Shown here piece after piece: positions 1 through 11,771 of a stretch of 64,000 bases of DNA (its first letter is position 1; every line of letters starts with the position of its first letter). The notes beneath the pieces were generated by a model. It saw only the letters and a program-made list of their open reading frames with translations, did no database searches and was not told where the DNA came from. Source of the DNA: Notospermus geniculatus (taxonomy: Eukaryota; Nemertea; Pilidiophora; Heteronemertea; Lineidae); contig NMRB01000503.1 in the NCBI GenBank assembly GCA_002633025.1, forward strand, positions 163,329 to 227,328, in the 5' to 3' direction. A program made the position numbers and the translations under genes.

Positions 1-666
1 ACGAGCGCTGTGTTTTGCGTGGTCGCGTCGATTTTTCGTAGGGGTGGGCAGCCGCTCCTGCGTTCACGTGTTCAGCCAAACTTTTTCCCGTGAGATTGTG
101 TGCTGGAAATGTGAATGTTTTCCGTTGCTATATTTCACTAAATGTAATTTTATTCATCTGACGGACAATAAATCTCTGTTAGCATGGAATAAACTGAGGT
201 CAGATGCGAAATGCCTGAGAGGCTTCTCTCCCCCGAACAAATAGTCCGATCTGACGTTCCTCGTGTGGCGCTGGCGATGACGTCATTTCAATGGAGGCAG
301 CCGATCGGCGAAAATGACATTTTGGTCAATTTCAACGACTTAACTGCAATAAAGTCCGATGAAACTTGGATTATAAGATACCGCCAAGAAAGACAAGTCG
401 ACTGACGTATGTTTCATCAAAATCGGCCGAGGCGTTGCGGAGCCATCGTTCATAAACCTCGCGCCAATCGGAACTGGAATGAAGAGTAGATTTGCATGTG
501 ACCGTGCTCTATGCTATTCGAACGCTGCAATGCCACAGCAGTTGTGCAAATATGCTCTTAGTAGGCAATAAATTCCCGAATTGAGTACTTTAATTGATTC
601 AAGATGGCGGCATTTGATTCTCTATTCGGACATCTTCACTGGCACACGACCAGTTCGCGTTTTTCG
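1..666. other. Non-coding, no gene recognised
   Basis: Only short open frames on either strand, none with recognisable similarity or splice context. I see no repeat boundary here. Confidence 0.5.
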
Positions 667-915
667 ATATCACGCTGGTGATTCAAACACAAAATTATTT
701 TATTCGTACGCGAAGTCGTTGATGCATAACAAATGGTGCTTGTCGTATTCGCAGTTCATCTGGTAAATGGAAGGGGTGACGGGTGATTACAAAATAAGCT
801 GTCACCCCTTCTATTTGCCGAAACAACTGCAAAAATAGTCAACACGATTAGTTATGCATGAGTAAAATCGCGTACGAAAAAAAGATTTTTAGGTTTGAAT
901 CACCAGCGTGGATAT
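667..915. mobile_element. Fold-back element with ~100-bp arms
   Basis: ATATCACGCTGGTGATTCAA at the left end is matched in inverse at the right end (GTTTGAATCACCAGCGTGGATAT region, 893-915). The arms continue inward with imperfect pairing (CGTACGCGA / TCGCGTACG, then GGGGTGAC / GTCACCCC). No coding sequence. It is a MITE-like hairpin. Confidence 0.7.
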
Positions 916-1228
916 GCAGTGTGTATATACTTATTTAGCACTTAGATTACCAAGCTTTTACGTGCATTTTCAAATTGCAATGTACTTTACATGTCTATAG
1001 AAATAATGCATATTCCTCCGACGCTGTGTATTTTTATTTTAGCAATTAGATTTGCCGCGATCGTACTTGCAATCTGCCAATTTAACGATGTGCGTTCACA
1101 TGTACAAGTTTTTAGCAACCAAGCAAGCGGAAATGTTTTAGCTCAGCAACGTACAAGTAAGTAATGTACATGAACATACAGTATACATGTATTACACTAC
1201 ATGTACTTTCTGGTCGAAGTTGAATTCT

Positions 1229-1407
1229 TAAGGCCTGTACCCATAGACGCGATTTTTGTGGCTGAGAGCCGACAAAACGCGGCGATTTCACAGGCCATAG
1301 AAATTTGTTGCTATTTTTCAATGGTAGAATTATTGCCTTTTGCCTGTGAAAATGCCAGGTAAGCGCGAAATCACGGCGTGAAAACGGGAGAGTGGGTTCA
1401 GGCCTTA
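1229..1407. mobile_element. TTAAGGCC-terminus hairpin element
   Basis: Ends are TTAAGGCCTGTACCC on the left and GTGGGTTCAGGCCTTA on the right, with interior GACGCG/AAACGCGGCG pieces also inverted. It belongs with the element at 14954-15108, which has the same ends and a similar interior. Confidence 0.65.
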
Positions 1408-2695
1408 CAATAAAGGCCTACTTCTGACTAACTGAAGTAGGGAGCGCTTCAAACCGCGTTGGGAGTAGGCTAGGTGTGAGGGTGGCAAAAAAATACAAGG
1501 CTCGTCTTTGAAACTTGGCCAGTGCTGTGATACTACATGACTTTTATTATTATTAAATTCTACGTACACGATTAAAATTTTGTACTTCTTTATGATTGTA
1601 TAAATAAATTTTAAATGATTTCAAAAGATTTCGTTTGTCAATCTGTGCAGATGGCATTAAAATCAGTCATGTTTGATTGAAAATAAACGAGACTCGCCTT
1701 TATGGAAATTGATGTTTGATTGAGATTACGAAGCATAAATGGGCACAAAATCTCCCTATTTTCCAATATAAGTTAATATATACCATACTTTGCAGCGTGG
1801 CTTATGATGTTCCCATCCGCCACTTAACCCATGCTACGGATCCGGTGAACCACGGATCCGTGGAAGAACCCCTCCGGTCACAAAAGCACGAGACGAATTC
1901 TCGTTACCTCAGAATTTTCTTATACATTCTGTGCAAAGTTTATAATTAAAAACCATCATGTTCATGACGTCACACGNTCCGCCAGACAATAGAAGGGAAC
2001 ACTCACATATAGGGAACACTCAAAACCATTACACCGACATGGAGAATGGCAAAAACGTGAAGTCATTAAGTGCAACTTCATCTTTATAACACCTTCCCCA
2101 TTGGTAAGCGAGACCTCCGCCTTTCTAATCGTTTCCATATTGGTTTTTAGCAAAAATAGATAATTTTTAGTGAAGTGAAGAACGGTTGACATTTGGCGCA
2201 ATTTTGCGCTTTTGTCATACCGGTACTCCGAAATTAACGAGATACCGTGATCACGCTGGTGGGCACAAGGGAGCTTTACGAGATGATTTTAGGTTCGGTT
2301 ACCTGCTCACGATTACCGAGTCATTAGTTTGAGACGCTTGTCATAAACTTAATTTTTCTAGATAGGTTGCTATATCATAAATATCAGTAATGGGAAGCGA
2401 TCTTCCCCAATGGCTTGGTTCTTTCTTCTGAATGTCATCGTGCCTGCCATTTGCTTTCATGACAAAGGTGGAAAAGATGCTTTTACATAGGTAGTTTACC
2501 GGGGGTCAGTAGCACAGTACAAACAAATCGTCCAGGCTTTAGATATAGCCGGTGGTAATGGAAAACGATCCTTGGGTCATGATTTCCTTTTCTTCGTTCA
2601 CATTTTATGTCTTGTTTTGACCACAGGCCAATGGGGAACCGGCGTGCCCAAAGGAGGCGCTGGGGAAACACAAAAGCGCATGCGTTGCGACGTGG
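1408..2695. other. Non-coding, no gene recognised
   Basis: AT-rich sequence with short open frames only. A short palindrome around two GGATCCG words lies near 1840-1865. One unresolved base at 1978. Confidence 0.5.
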
Positions 2696-3217
2696 TTCGT
2701 GAAGTTATGTGCCATGCGTCATTCAGAATCAGTTACGTTGCTCTTCGGTCTGTTGTTTACGCTAAAATAGTCAATTTTATCGATGAAATTCAACATGTTT
2801 CCGCTTGAATTTTCGTTTGAAAACATTCAGTTACATTGAGTCAGTCCTATACTTGATGATGAACGTGAAAAATTCGAAATTCAATGGACTACTTCAGGTA
2901 TATTAGGGCTAGAAGTAGGGTGTTGTTTCAGAATTAAATGGCAAATAACGTTGGCTTGACTTTCGACGTCATGGAAAGAAACAAGCGAAATGATGACATA
3001 ATACTACTAGGCCTACATGTATATCATCCCATGTAACCTCCTCTTTGGGCATTTCGAAATTATCAAAGTAATACAAGTAAACAAGAGGGTAACTACATTT
3101 ACAAAGGAAATCCTAGAGGATGGCGACGTAAATCCAGCAATTTAGAGCTTGGGAATTACTCACGTGAGTACAACTGTATGAGATGTTTGTTCCGGCGATG
3201 CAGTCCATATGACATCN
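2696..3217 (+). repeat. Direct duplication, copy 1 (~520 bp)
   Basis: Begins TTCGTGAAGTTATGTGC and ends ATGCAGTCCATATGACATC at an N. It is matched in the same orientation by 3990-4623 with scattered substitutions. Copy 1 lacks the hairpin element present in copy 2 and so preserves the empty site near 2915-2925. Confidence 0.85.
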
Positions 3218-3288
3218 CTACCATGGTAGAAAATATTTACTAGCATGGTAGTAAATAATTACAGCATGGTGGATTTATGGGGTGACTT

Positions 3289-3511
3289 CCCATTTCGCCA
3301 AATCCCATTTTGCCAAATCCCATTTCGCCAAATCCCATTTGGCCAAATTCCCATTTGGCAAAATTCCCAAATCGCCAAATTCCCAATTTGCCAAATTCCC
3401 AATTTGCCAAATTCCCATTTCGCCAAATTCCCATTTCGCCAAATTCCCATTTGGCCAAATTCCCGTTTCACCAAATTCCCATTTCGCCAAATTCCCGTTT
3501 CGCCAAAAATT
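3289..3511 (+). repeat. Minisatellite of 15/16-bp units, about 14 copies
   Basis: Unit CCCATTTCGCCAAATT; the first three units are 15 bp and the rest 16 bp, with variants in the middle (AATCG, AATTTG, TTGG). Because the unit has few stop words, long low-complexity frames appear on both strands; these are not genes. Confidence 0.95.
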
Positions 3512-3989
3512 TACTTGACACCCCTGTGTTGTTTCAAAATGAATCGTTCCAAATATTAACAATTTTTGAAGCAGGCTTTGAAGTTTAATATTTTAAGCGA
3601 ATGCCATCAGTGTTTCCGCCAGAGGGTATGCAGGGTACGCTGTGAGTACCCTCAAAGGAACAGAAAAGGGCCATTCTCTTTAATTTCATGGGGTTTTTTG
3701 CTGATTTTTGAAAACTGCATACCCTCAAAAATATTTCTGGCAAAAACCCTGGCCATGGTATTCATTCCAAAGAAGACTGATGTTATTTTCTAGGTGAATT
3801 CTTCAACGATCTTTTTCAGACGAAGAAATAGTGCAAACTTTCAGAGAAAAGATGCGTTTCTTAGTTTCTTTTTTTCTAATTCGTGTGTTGTTTTCGCAGA
3901 TATAGTCAAGGGAACAAACACTGCTAGAGTTGTGTAACCTTGGGTGTGGCAAATTACACCCGTCCTTTTTGAAGGTTCGCATCGTATCA

Positions 3990-4623
3990 TTCGTGAAGTT
4001 ATGTGCGATGCGTCATTCAGAATCAATTACGTTGCTCTTCGGTCTGTTATTTACGCTAAAATAGTCAATTTTATCGATGAAATTCAACATGTTTCCGCTT
4101 GAATTTTCGTTTGAAAACATTCAGATATATTGAGTCAGTCCTATACTTGATGATGAACGTGAAAAATTCGAAGTTCAATGGACTACTTCAGGTATATTAG
4201 AGCTAGAAGTAGGGTTTAGGGCCGTATTTTAGAACGTTCCTCAACATCAAGGTCCAGCTTAAAGCTATTGTTCTCGATGGTTTTACAATAGACGTAAGGT
4301 CGACCTTCACGTTAAGGAACGTTCTAAAATACGACTCGTAGTTTCAGAATTAAATGGCAAATAACGTTGGCTTGACTTTCGACGTCATGGAAAGAAACAA
4401 GCGAAATGATGACATTACTACTATATCATCCCATGTAATCTCCTCTTTGGGCATTTCGAAATTATCAAAGTAATACAAGTAAACAAGAGGGTAACTACAT
4501 TTACAAAGGAACTCCTAGAGGATGGAGACGTAAATCCAGCAATTTACAGCTTGGGAATTACTCACGTGAGTACAACTGTATGAGATGTTTGTTCCGGCGA
4601 TGCAGTCCATATGACATCCTACA
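3990..4623 (+). repeat. Direct duplication, copy 2, interrupted by a hairpin element
   Basis: Same sequence as 2696-3217, lengthened by the insertion at about 4216-4339. It ends at the same ATGACATC word, again next to an N (4624). Confidence 0.85.
4216..4339. mobile_element. GGGCCGTAT-terminus hairpin inserted in a duplicated segment
   Basis: Left end GGGCCGTATTTTAGAACG, right end CGTTCTAAAATACGACTC. The interior pairs AAGGTC...GACCTT. Absent from the otherwise matching copy at 2696-3217, so it inserted after that duplication, or was lost from the other copy. Confidence 0.8.
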
Positions 4624-4624
4624 N

Positions 4625-4830
4625 GGAATTTGGCAAAATGGGAATTTGGCGAAATGGGAATTTGGCAAATTGGGAATTTGGCGAAATGGGATTTTGGCAA
4701 AATGGGAATTTGGCGATTTGGGAATTTGGCCAAATGGGAATTTGGCGAAATGGGGTTTGGCGAAATGAAACTTTTTTTGGCGAATTGGGAATTTGGCGAA
4801 ATGCAATTTGGCGAAATGGGAATGAACCCT
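4625..4830 (-). repeat. Minisatellite of 16-bp units in inverse orientation, ~12-13 copies
   Basis: Unit GGAATTTGGCGAAATG on the plus strand is the reverse complement of the array at 3289-3511. The right part degenerates (GAAACTTTTTTTGGCG). Open frames through it are low-complexity artefacts. Confidence 0.95.
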
Positions 4831-6761
4831 TTTTATGAAGTTGCATTTCAACTGTCGGTCAGGGTCACTGGATATAGGAACAGTACTTGAATCGACTCAT
4901 AACTGCACCACACTTTTGGGCCACCTCTCACTGGTGCCTAGGTATTTCGGTTGTGAAGTGTGATATTCTGGACAAAAGGTAACAAAATTCGCCGTTCGTG
5001 TATCGTATTCTTTGCTTTCCTGTTGTGTATCCTAGTAAAGAAATAATCATATTGCCTTCTTACCTCGCGTCCTTCATTGTTGACGCTATGTCACAGTTCA
5101 CCAGATCGCTTTTTACGGCAAGTCACGCTTCGTCTTTCACACATCCGTTATTGACCAAACTAATCCTAATGGACTTGGCACTTTCGCATCTCAATATCTT
5201 GTTAGGTGTAGTCATAGCTCTGTGGTCTCCGGGGGGTCAATATTTGAATGTTACTTCATCGGCGCCGGATTTTCGTAATGGAAGACCAAGCTTGCTACGT
5301 CCACATTTCATAAGATATTGTTGATTTCTTTTTCGTTGTGCTTTTTATCGTCTTTTACGCCCTCGGATATCCCGTTTCTATTTTCAGATGGGACTTAACT
5401 GGTATTTTATCAGAGAAAACTGACTAGAATATGCAAGAACCTAATATTGTGTAATAAGTCGACCAAAATGGGGTGTAGAAGAAAAAAAACTAAGTGTTGG
5501 CACGAAAATCATCCTGAAACAAAATGTACGCTAAGATATCATCCAGGGTCAGTGATTTCTACAGCTATTCAACATGATCGTAACTACTGCTGGGTATATT
5601 GCTCGAGTGAGCACAATATGGTGGCCTGGCGGCCATTGCACTTTTGTTGTTTCACATGTTTACTTGATGTCTCCCGGTGTGATCGACGGAAAAGGTATTC
5701 GTGTTGAACTTGATTAGGCTTAGGTAACAAATACTAGAAGCATTTATTGAGATCAACCCTGCAATGTCATTGTTACATTTAGAGAAGGCTATCACGTAAT
5801 CATGAATGTGTTTCCTGGTGAGTAACTGAAGTTATATTGATACATATCCCTATTTTCGTGACGATGTGATGAACTAGGTAACTCCATGCTAGTGCACTGG
5901 AAACGACAGAGGCTGATCACTTCATTAACGAAGCAACGATCGCTTGATCACAGTGTTTTCATCTAAGGGACATCAGAAAAGAATAAAATAATGAAAGACA
6001 AGATACAGCGCTGTCGTTGTCAGAAGGAAACAGTTATGCATAAAATAGCGTTATTTACTGCAGATTGTTGGCGGCTAAAGAATAAAGTCAATATTTTTAC
6101 AGCTGCGAAACACCTTATCTCTTAACGCTGGGCAGGCAGAAGCTGATAGAGTTGGAAGATGTCAATGAACCGACGACCTGCCGTTGGGGCTGTACGTTTA
6201 GAAAAAGTGGACCAATATGCGGCAACGTGATTAGAATGCCCTGGAAAGATCTTCATTTTCCGCCCGAGTCGGAACGGGATGTTCTGATAAACGGACAGAG
6301 ATAGGGTCAATCGGTGAATCAATTGGCAAGCTTATGGCTATCTTCAGTAGTCAGTGAATGTACTGTAGGACGGAGAAGAGCAGAACAATAAGCTCCTGTG
6401 ATGGACAGAATGAGTGGTTCGCTAAGATTCTTATCGTAAACCCTGTCTCTGGAATTCCAGATTTCCATTGCTTTTGACCGATTAAAAATGCCATCATTAT
6501 CAGGCAATCTTTATTCTCATTGGATCGCGTACAAAATGTCCTTGCATGAAAATTGCGAATGACTGTTGCATGAGAAAATCGGTTGTTCTTTCTTAGGAGC
6601 AGGAATTAAACTGTAGAAAAGTGGATTTGTGGCGAACGTGTTTCATCAAATCGTTATTTCATTTAAATTTATATTCATGAGCACCAAACGTGTGGCCACA
6701 TCGAGGTATCTCATATTCCGTTCACAATGTTGAAAGGTGTCTTGAGTGTTTTTGAAAAACC
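4831..6761. other. Non-coding, no gene recognised
   Basis: Several 60-108-codon open frames occur (for example 4998-5324 plus and 6122-6507 minus), within chance expectation for this length and without motifs or splice support. Confidence 0.5.
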
Positions 6762-7046
6762 TAGAGACGTATTCTAGAAGCTTTCTTAACTCTAAAGTTT
6801 ACCTTTAGCTAATAGGGAGTTGAAGAAATCGAACGATAAACGTTAACCTTACGACAACGTTATTTTTTATACCGAAAATGCAATACATGCAACATGTAAT
6901 CTGGTGAATTCGTAGTATGAAAAATAACCTTGTCGTAAAGTTAACGTTTATCGTTTGATTTCTCAAACTCCCTATTGTTTGCGGGGCAGAATACGAAAGC
7001 TTAAAGTGAACGTTTGAATTAAGAAGGCTTCTAGAATACGGGCCCT
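6762..7046. mobile_element. GGGCCGTAT-type hairpin carrying a nested insertion
   Basis: Outer ends ACGTATTCTAGAAG and CTTCTAGAATACGGGCCC. With the segment 6812-6974 removed, the remainder aligns to the reverse complement of the element at 60258-60374, including the AGCTATTGTTTGC word split by the insertion. Confidence 0.8.
6812..6974. mobile_element. TAGGGAG-terminus hairpin nested in the outer element
   Basis: Ends ATAGGGAGTT and AACTCCCTA; stems pair AACGATAAACGTTAACC with its inverse near 6925-6955. It interrupts the outer element at AGCTA/TTGTTTGC. Confidence 0.8.
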
Positions 7047-10000
7047 AGTATTAAAGTCCGAAGTTGCTAAGAATTGAGTGAGGACCTTGTATCTTACCAG
7101 TAATTAAAAAAAAAGAATATCAGGGTTTAAGGTTTTAGAGTTACGGTGTGTAGAGGCTGGCTGCTGAACGGCCTTTCTTCACAACGGATAGATTGACCTG
7201 CACAAAAGCAAGCGCCTACAAATCATTGATCTCCTCATCACTATATCCAGAATTAATATGTGTTGGCCTTCATCACCAATATCGCGGTCAGGCGTTCATC
7301 TCGAGTTGACGGGCGACCCTGAGATACCCATCATTTCCATTAGAAGCAGCGACCTCCGCTACCTTTGAGCTTGGTAAAGCCGGAAGGCAATAACGCGCTA
7401 GGCAGGTTAGTTATGAAGGATCGAAAGCAAATTCTATATTTGCTAGTATGGTCACGTAAAAAGTCTGGGGACTCGTTCGGTGTCCGACCCTTGTGACTTG
7501 TGAATACACAATAATATTTTCGCTTTCATAAGTACGTCAGGGCGACTCCCCATCATTGAAAACGTCCCTGTCGTCAGAGAAGCGATCAGGTTTTCCATCA
7601 GCGCCGAATTTCCGCTGAGTCTGAAATCCAGTTTAGATATTAAAAGAAATAAAATGCACTGGGTGTTTGCTGCCTTGAAATGTTCAATTTCTTCCCACGT
7701 TATTTCTTCCTTTTTCGCATGAACCAAACATTTAGATAATTTTACTCGCACCAACTGAAAATGACAGTCACAACGTCAGCACCAACTCTGAATGCGTCCC
7801 TTGATCAAGAGCACTCTTCACTGTCTTAAAAGTTTTATCAAATTATCTTCCCGCTTTGCCCGATAGATACTGTCAAATCATAGACATGCAAGGACGGTGG
7901 GCGTTCGTTACGTACATTTATACGTGTACATAAATATAGACCGTAGGTGTTGTTACCACCTGTCTTTGGCACAGGCGCTCTATTCATGGTAATCAAACAA
8001 AAATATTCCTTGGAATAGCCTTTGAAGGACACGTCTTACCAGGGTTGCCCATCTTCCTCCGTCCGGCAAGCAATTTCATGGTGCCGCACGGTTTATCGAA
8101 TCTGGCTCATTTAGATGGGTCGCGAATTCAATATATTAGCAGACGTATATCTGAGAATATGAACGTATTCATTGGGATGGTCAGATCAACAGATGGTGAA
8201 AATCCTCTGGTTCCAAATTCCAAGCACGATTGGACGTGTGATGAGAATACGTATTTTCGTTTTGGCAGATTCGTTCATGGTTAAGTTGTATACGGCCGAC
8301 GGGTGCTCAGATTAATGACAGATAAGTGTTGTCATACGGATCGCTTTCGCGATGATCATTTGAACGTCCGATTTGACTTGGTGTGTGACTCGGGGACAAA
8401 AGGGGATTTGGGGTGTGAAATTTGCCGACCTGTTTAGATCAGTAAACAGTTGCTTCCCGTACAAGAAAACTACATATGTTTGTCGGCAATTTCTGAAATT
8501 CTTCTGACGGAACGCTGAAATCAAAGATGGCCACCACAAATGGCCGCCAAATTCATTAAATCCGCGATATCTTTGGCTGTGATTGTCCTAGAACAAAAAA
8601 GATGTGGTGTAACCCTAGAGTTTTGAGGTCGCTCAATTCGTTAATTCAGTTTTCAGTCACGTCATGCTGTTGCTTCATCAAAAAATCCATGATGGCCGCA
8701 CCTACTGACGTGACTGCTCTCGGCCAATGATATTAACGGATTCTAACTTGAGCATTATCCGTCGGAATTGCTCAAATATCATTTGCTGTCAATGACAGCC
8801 AAGAGCCATTGCATTCCAAGAAATCAGAACGTTAGCAGTTTTTCGTAAAGTACTCAACGGTATGGAATGATTAATAATGACGAATTCTTTACTAAAACTG
8901 TATAAGTGTGACAATAAATTTCTCGCCGGCAAGAATGCGGTTTTGCCATCGTCCGCCGCAGGAACATCTGCATAGGAATGGCAGGTACATTGGCAGCAGT
9001 TCTCGGTATTGCATAGCACTGTCATTTCAACGCACTCCAAAATACGTAACAAAAAGGGCTGGAAACTTAAGGTATGAACCAGCACAGAGTGATCCCTCAA
9101 TAACGAGAACAGCCCAAGTGCTCTATTGTTATTATTCACTGACTTGGTTTTACAATAGGGCTTTCCGGTCACTCATTCTTGGGCATATTTGGCCCACAGA
9201 ATACATCGAGTGGTGACAAAAGACACAACTATTCTGACAATTTCCCATGGCTCACTCTGTGCTGGTTTATCCCATAATGTTCCCAGCCCCTTTGACAAAA
9301 GACAAAGTAAACCTTTATTGCTATTTCTGCAAGCTGTAGGCCTATATATCATCCAAATAAGTATGTTCTGGAAGAAAAACTTCGCTGAAAGAATTCACCT
9401 TATTCCCATTTCGCCTTTTCAACGTCATTTTTTTTACCCAAGAATGTTGGATCATACACCTCAAGAACGAAGGGTCAAAATTTTACACATCTTCGGCAGA
9501 CTTTTAAACGGATGCCTCGTGGTATCCTATTTCGTTGTTCCTTCGTCCGGAAAATCACCTCAGTATCTTTCGTTTCATAGCCACACCTGCGAATGATAGA
9601 GCCCATTCCCGACAGTAGCTCAACTTTTCCTATTCAGATTAATGGCTTTATCCTCAACGAATCGCCAGGACATCTCCTTGCTTTTTGCAATAATTACCGT
9701 CATTCATCGCTTTTCTCTGGGCTGTCTCTTCATATCACTTCCGGCGATGCCTCTCTGCGGAGAATATTTACCTGTGCTGCATCTTAGTGTTTAAAAAAGA
9801 ATCTACAGCGATGCGAGGATCAACATTCTGATAGACCTTGCTTGCACAAAGGACACAAAGAGAGAAGAATCCGAACAACATGGTTTTAATTGTTACTAAT
9901 TCAGTGATAAGCAAAAAAATTAAAATATTAATAGATGGCACTCACACGGCAGAGAGTCGATTTTTTAGACATTCAGTGACAATTAAATCTCACTAATAAA

Positions 10001-10103
10001 AGGATGATGCATTTACAGTATTAATGATGCGGCTATCTTTCAACCATTTGCGAAGACACCTATCGGCCTATAGGAGGCAAAGATGTCAAAAGCTTTGAGT
10101 GTT
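7047..10103. other. Non-coding, 3' side of the receptor cluster
   Basis: Open frames of up to 135 codons (8789-9172 minus, 9189-9596 plus) overlap each other on opposite strands and show no family motif. I see no gene. Homology with the other receptor units stops close to the stop codon of copy 1. Confidence 0.5.
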
Positions 10104-11771
10104 TCAATCAGAGATTCTCGAACAGACTTTGGCAACTAAGTCCTTTAAATCTTTCCTATACTTTCGTCCTCCGCCCAAAAAGTACAGATAAAAATTCAAG
10201 CAAAAGTTGAAGAGATAAATCGTGTAAAGACAAACTGAGATAAGATTAAAGAGGAGAAAGCTGCACGTTACAACAAAGTTCTCAAACAATTCAGCCATTT
10301 GAGGAAACTGCAGGCTTAAAATGAAAGATCTATACGGTATCGAGGTGATTAGATAGGCAGCACTAACAGATATGGTCATCCGTGTCAAATGGCTCGCATC
10401 CTTTTTTCCAGTTTCTGGTCCACGAGTCTGACTAAGCGATAGGCGTTGACTCGAAGCCTTCTGAACTGCTCGAATGATGATAATGTTGCTGACGATGATT
10501 ATCGTGATGGGCACAAGTGTTGATATGACCAACTGGAAACCAGAAGCAGCCAGTGTGCCTTCAGTATCCCCTGGTATGAAGATGACAACATTTTCTATGC
10601 CTAAAACACAGAGAGGTTAATTTTTCGGTAACGAACGAATGGGCTGGAAAGTAAATAATGCTCTAAACTAAAGTAATTACGGGATATTGATGCAATTTGA
10701 TTTGTGATAACGTTGTAAAAACAACGAGTTTGGCTGTGAAGTCGTAGAAATGCCACGGTCATTCTCAAGTTGCCTAGTGTTCTTAGCGCTGGCTCGGCTT
10801 CGTCAGCGCACATACTAAGAACATCAGATAACCAAGAGGTGCATTTTGGGCTGGCCGTAGTCTTGAATAATCAATGAACTAATCTTAACAAATGTAATTT
10901 TTGGGTACGATTACTGCAGAAAACAGTACCTATACCTGCGACGAAAAACTTACCGGTCAGGGAGTCCTTGGCATAATAAAAGGTGTGAAATAAGTAACAA
11001 TTAATTCCAGTCAGTGTTACTGTCCCAGTTATTACGACTTTCATGGCCCGACTTTTCGTGCAGTACTTCGATTTCGCCATGGGGAATTGGACTGCAATGG
11101 CTCGGTCTACCGACATGGCCGCGAGGTAGAAACTCGACAAATTTGCGCAGATAGAAAGCACAACAAAAGCAGAACTGGAAGATAGCAATAGGTTATTATA
11201 TAACTACAGCTACACACATGTAGGCCTATTAGATACCTTAGGACCACTTAGAGAATTTAAGATGTGTCTCACGTTAAGTTTGCACTCTGCCTTGTAATAC
11301 CGGTATTTTATCAGCCAGTTATTGAGGATGAGAAAAAACAAATTTTTTTTTGGGATCATTTTGTTAGGAGTACATGTATTTACAGTGACGCTACCAGCAC
11401 AACATTCCGTATAAAATGTTCCAACAAAGGGTGGCTACATGTACTTACATATATTGCATGCCTCTGTCTTGCTTCACCACCCCTCCATAGAAGAATGGAA
11501 TAAAAAACATGGCGACAGCAAGCAATAACGTGTCTGCCACCGCCATTGCAGCCATGTAAACAGATGCTGAAAGATTCCTGTTGTTTCTCTTTCCACATAT
11601 CAATATGATGAGGATGTTCCCAGGAATCCCAAGAATAAACTGAGGGACGCAACTGTAGTAGGCTATCGTTACGTGTATGTAAACCAACAAATTGGGATCC
11701 CCATATTCGCAGAATGCTTCTCCTGCGGGAATCGTTTCGTTGGTGTCAGTATAGTCAATTGAGTCCGACAT
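10104..11771 (-). CDS. Rhodopsin-class (class A) GPCR, tandem copy 1, three exons
   Basis: Predicted seven-transmembrane receptor of the plasma membrane; ligand unknown. Exons on the minus strand are 11771-11449, 11174-10954 and 10600-10104 (323, 221 and 497 nt), joined by GTAAGT donors and CAG/TAG acceptors in phases 2 and 1, giving 346 residues plus stop. The start is the first ATG of the N-terminal exon. TM1 holds GN at 51-52, TM2 D80, TM3 ends SVDRA (D131, R132), TM5 P212, TM6 P270, TM7 NFYLY at 317-321, followed by a short basic tail. An N-glycosylation site (NET) lies at 11-13. Missing compared with typical class A receptors: the Cys at the top of TM3, any Cys in ECL2, the TM4 Trp, the Tyr of DRY and the Pro of NPxxY. 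It resembles FMRFamide-receptor-like orphan expansions of invertebrates; that placement is inference. Introns are 274 and 353 bp, the shortest of the three copies. Confidence 0.9.

Noticed and set aside
3240-3588. Overlapping frames of 70-100 codons on both strands
   Set aside because: They are translations of the 16-bp minisatellite in every phase; low complexity and strand-symmetric.
4515-4890. Overlapping frames of 60-97 codons on both strands
   Set aside because: Same minisatellite in inverse orientation.
8045-8284. 79-codon frame following a CAG acceptor-like site
   Set aside because: No family resemblance and no downstream donor; chance cannot be excluded.
8789-9596. Opposed frames of 102-135 codons as genes
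   Set aside because: They overlap on opposite strands with no motif, start context or splice support.
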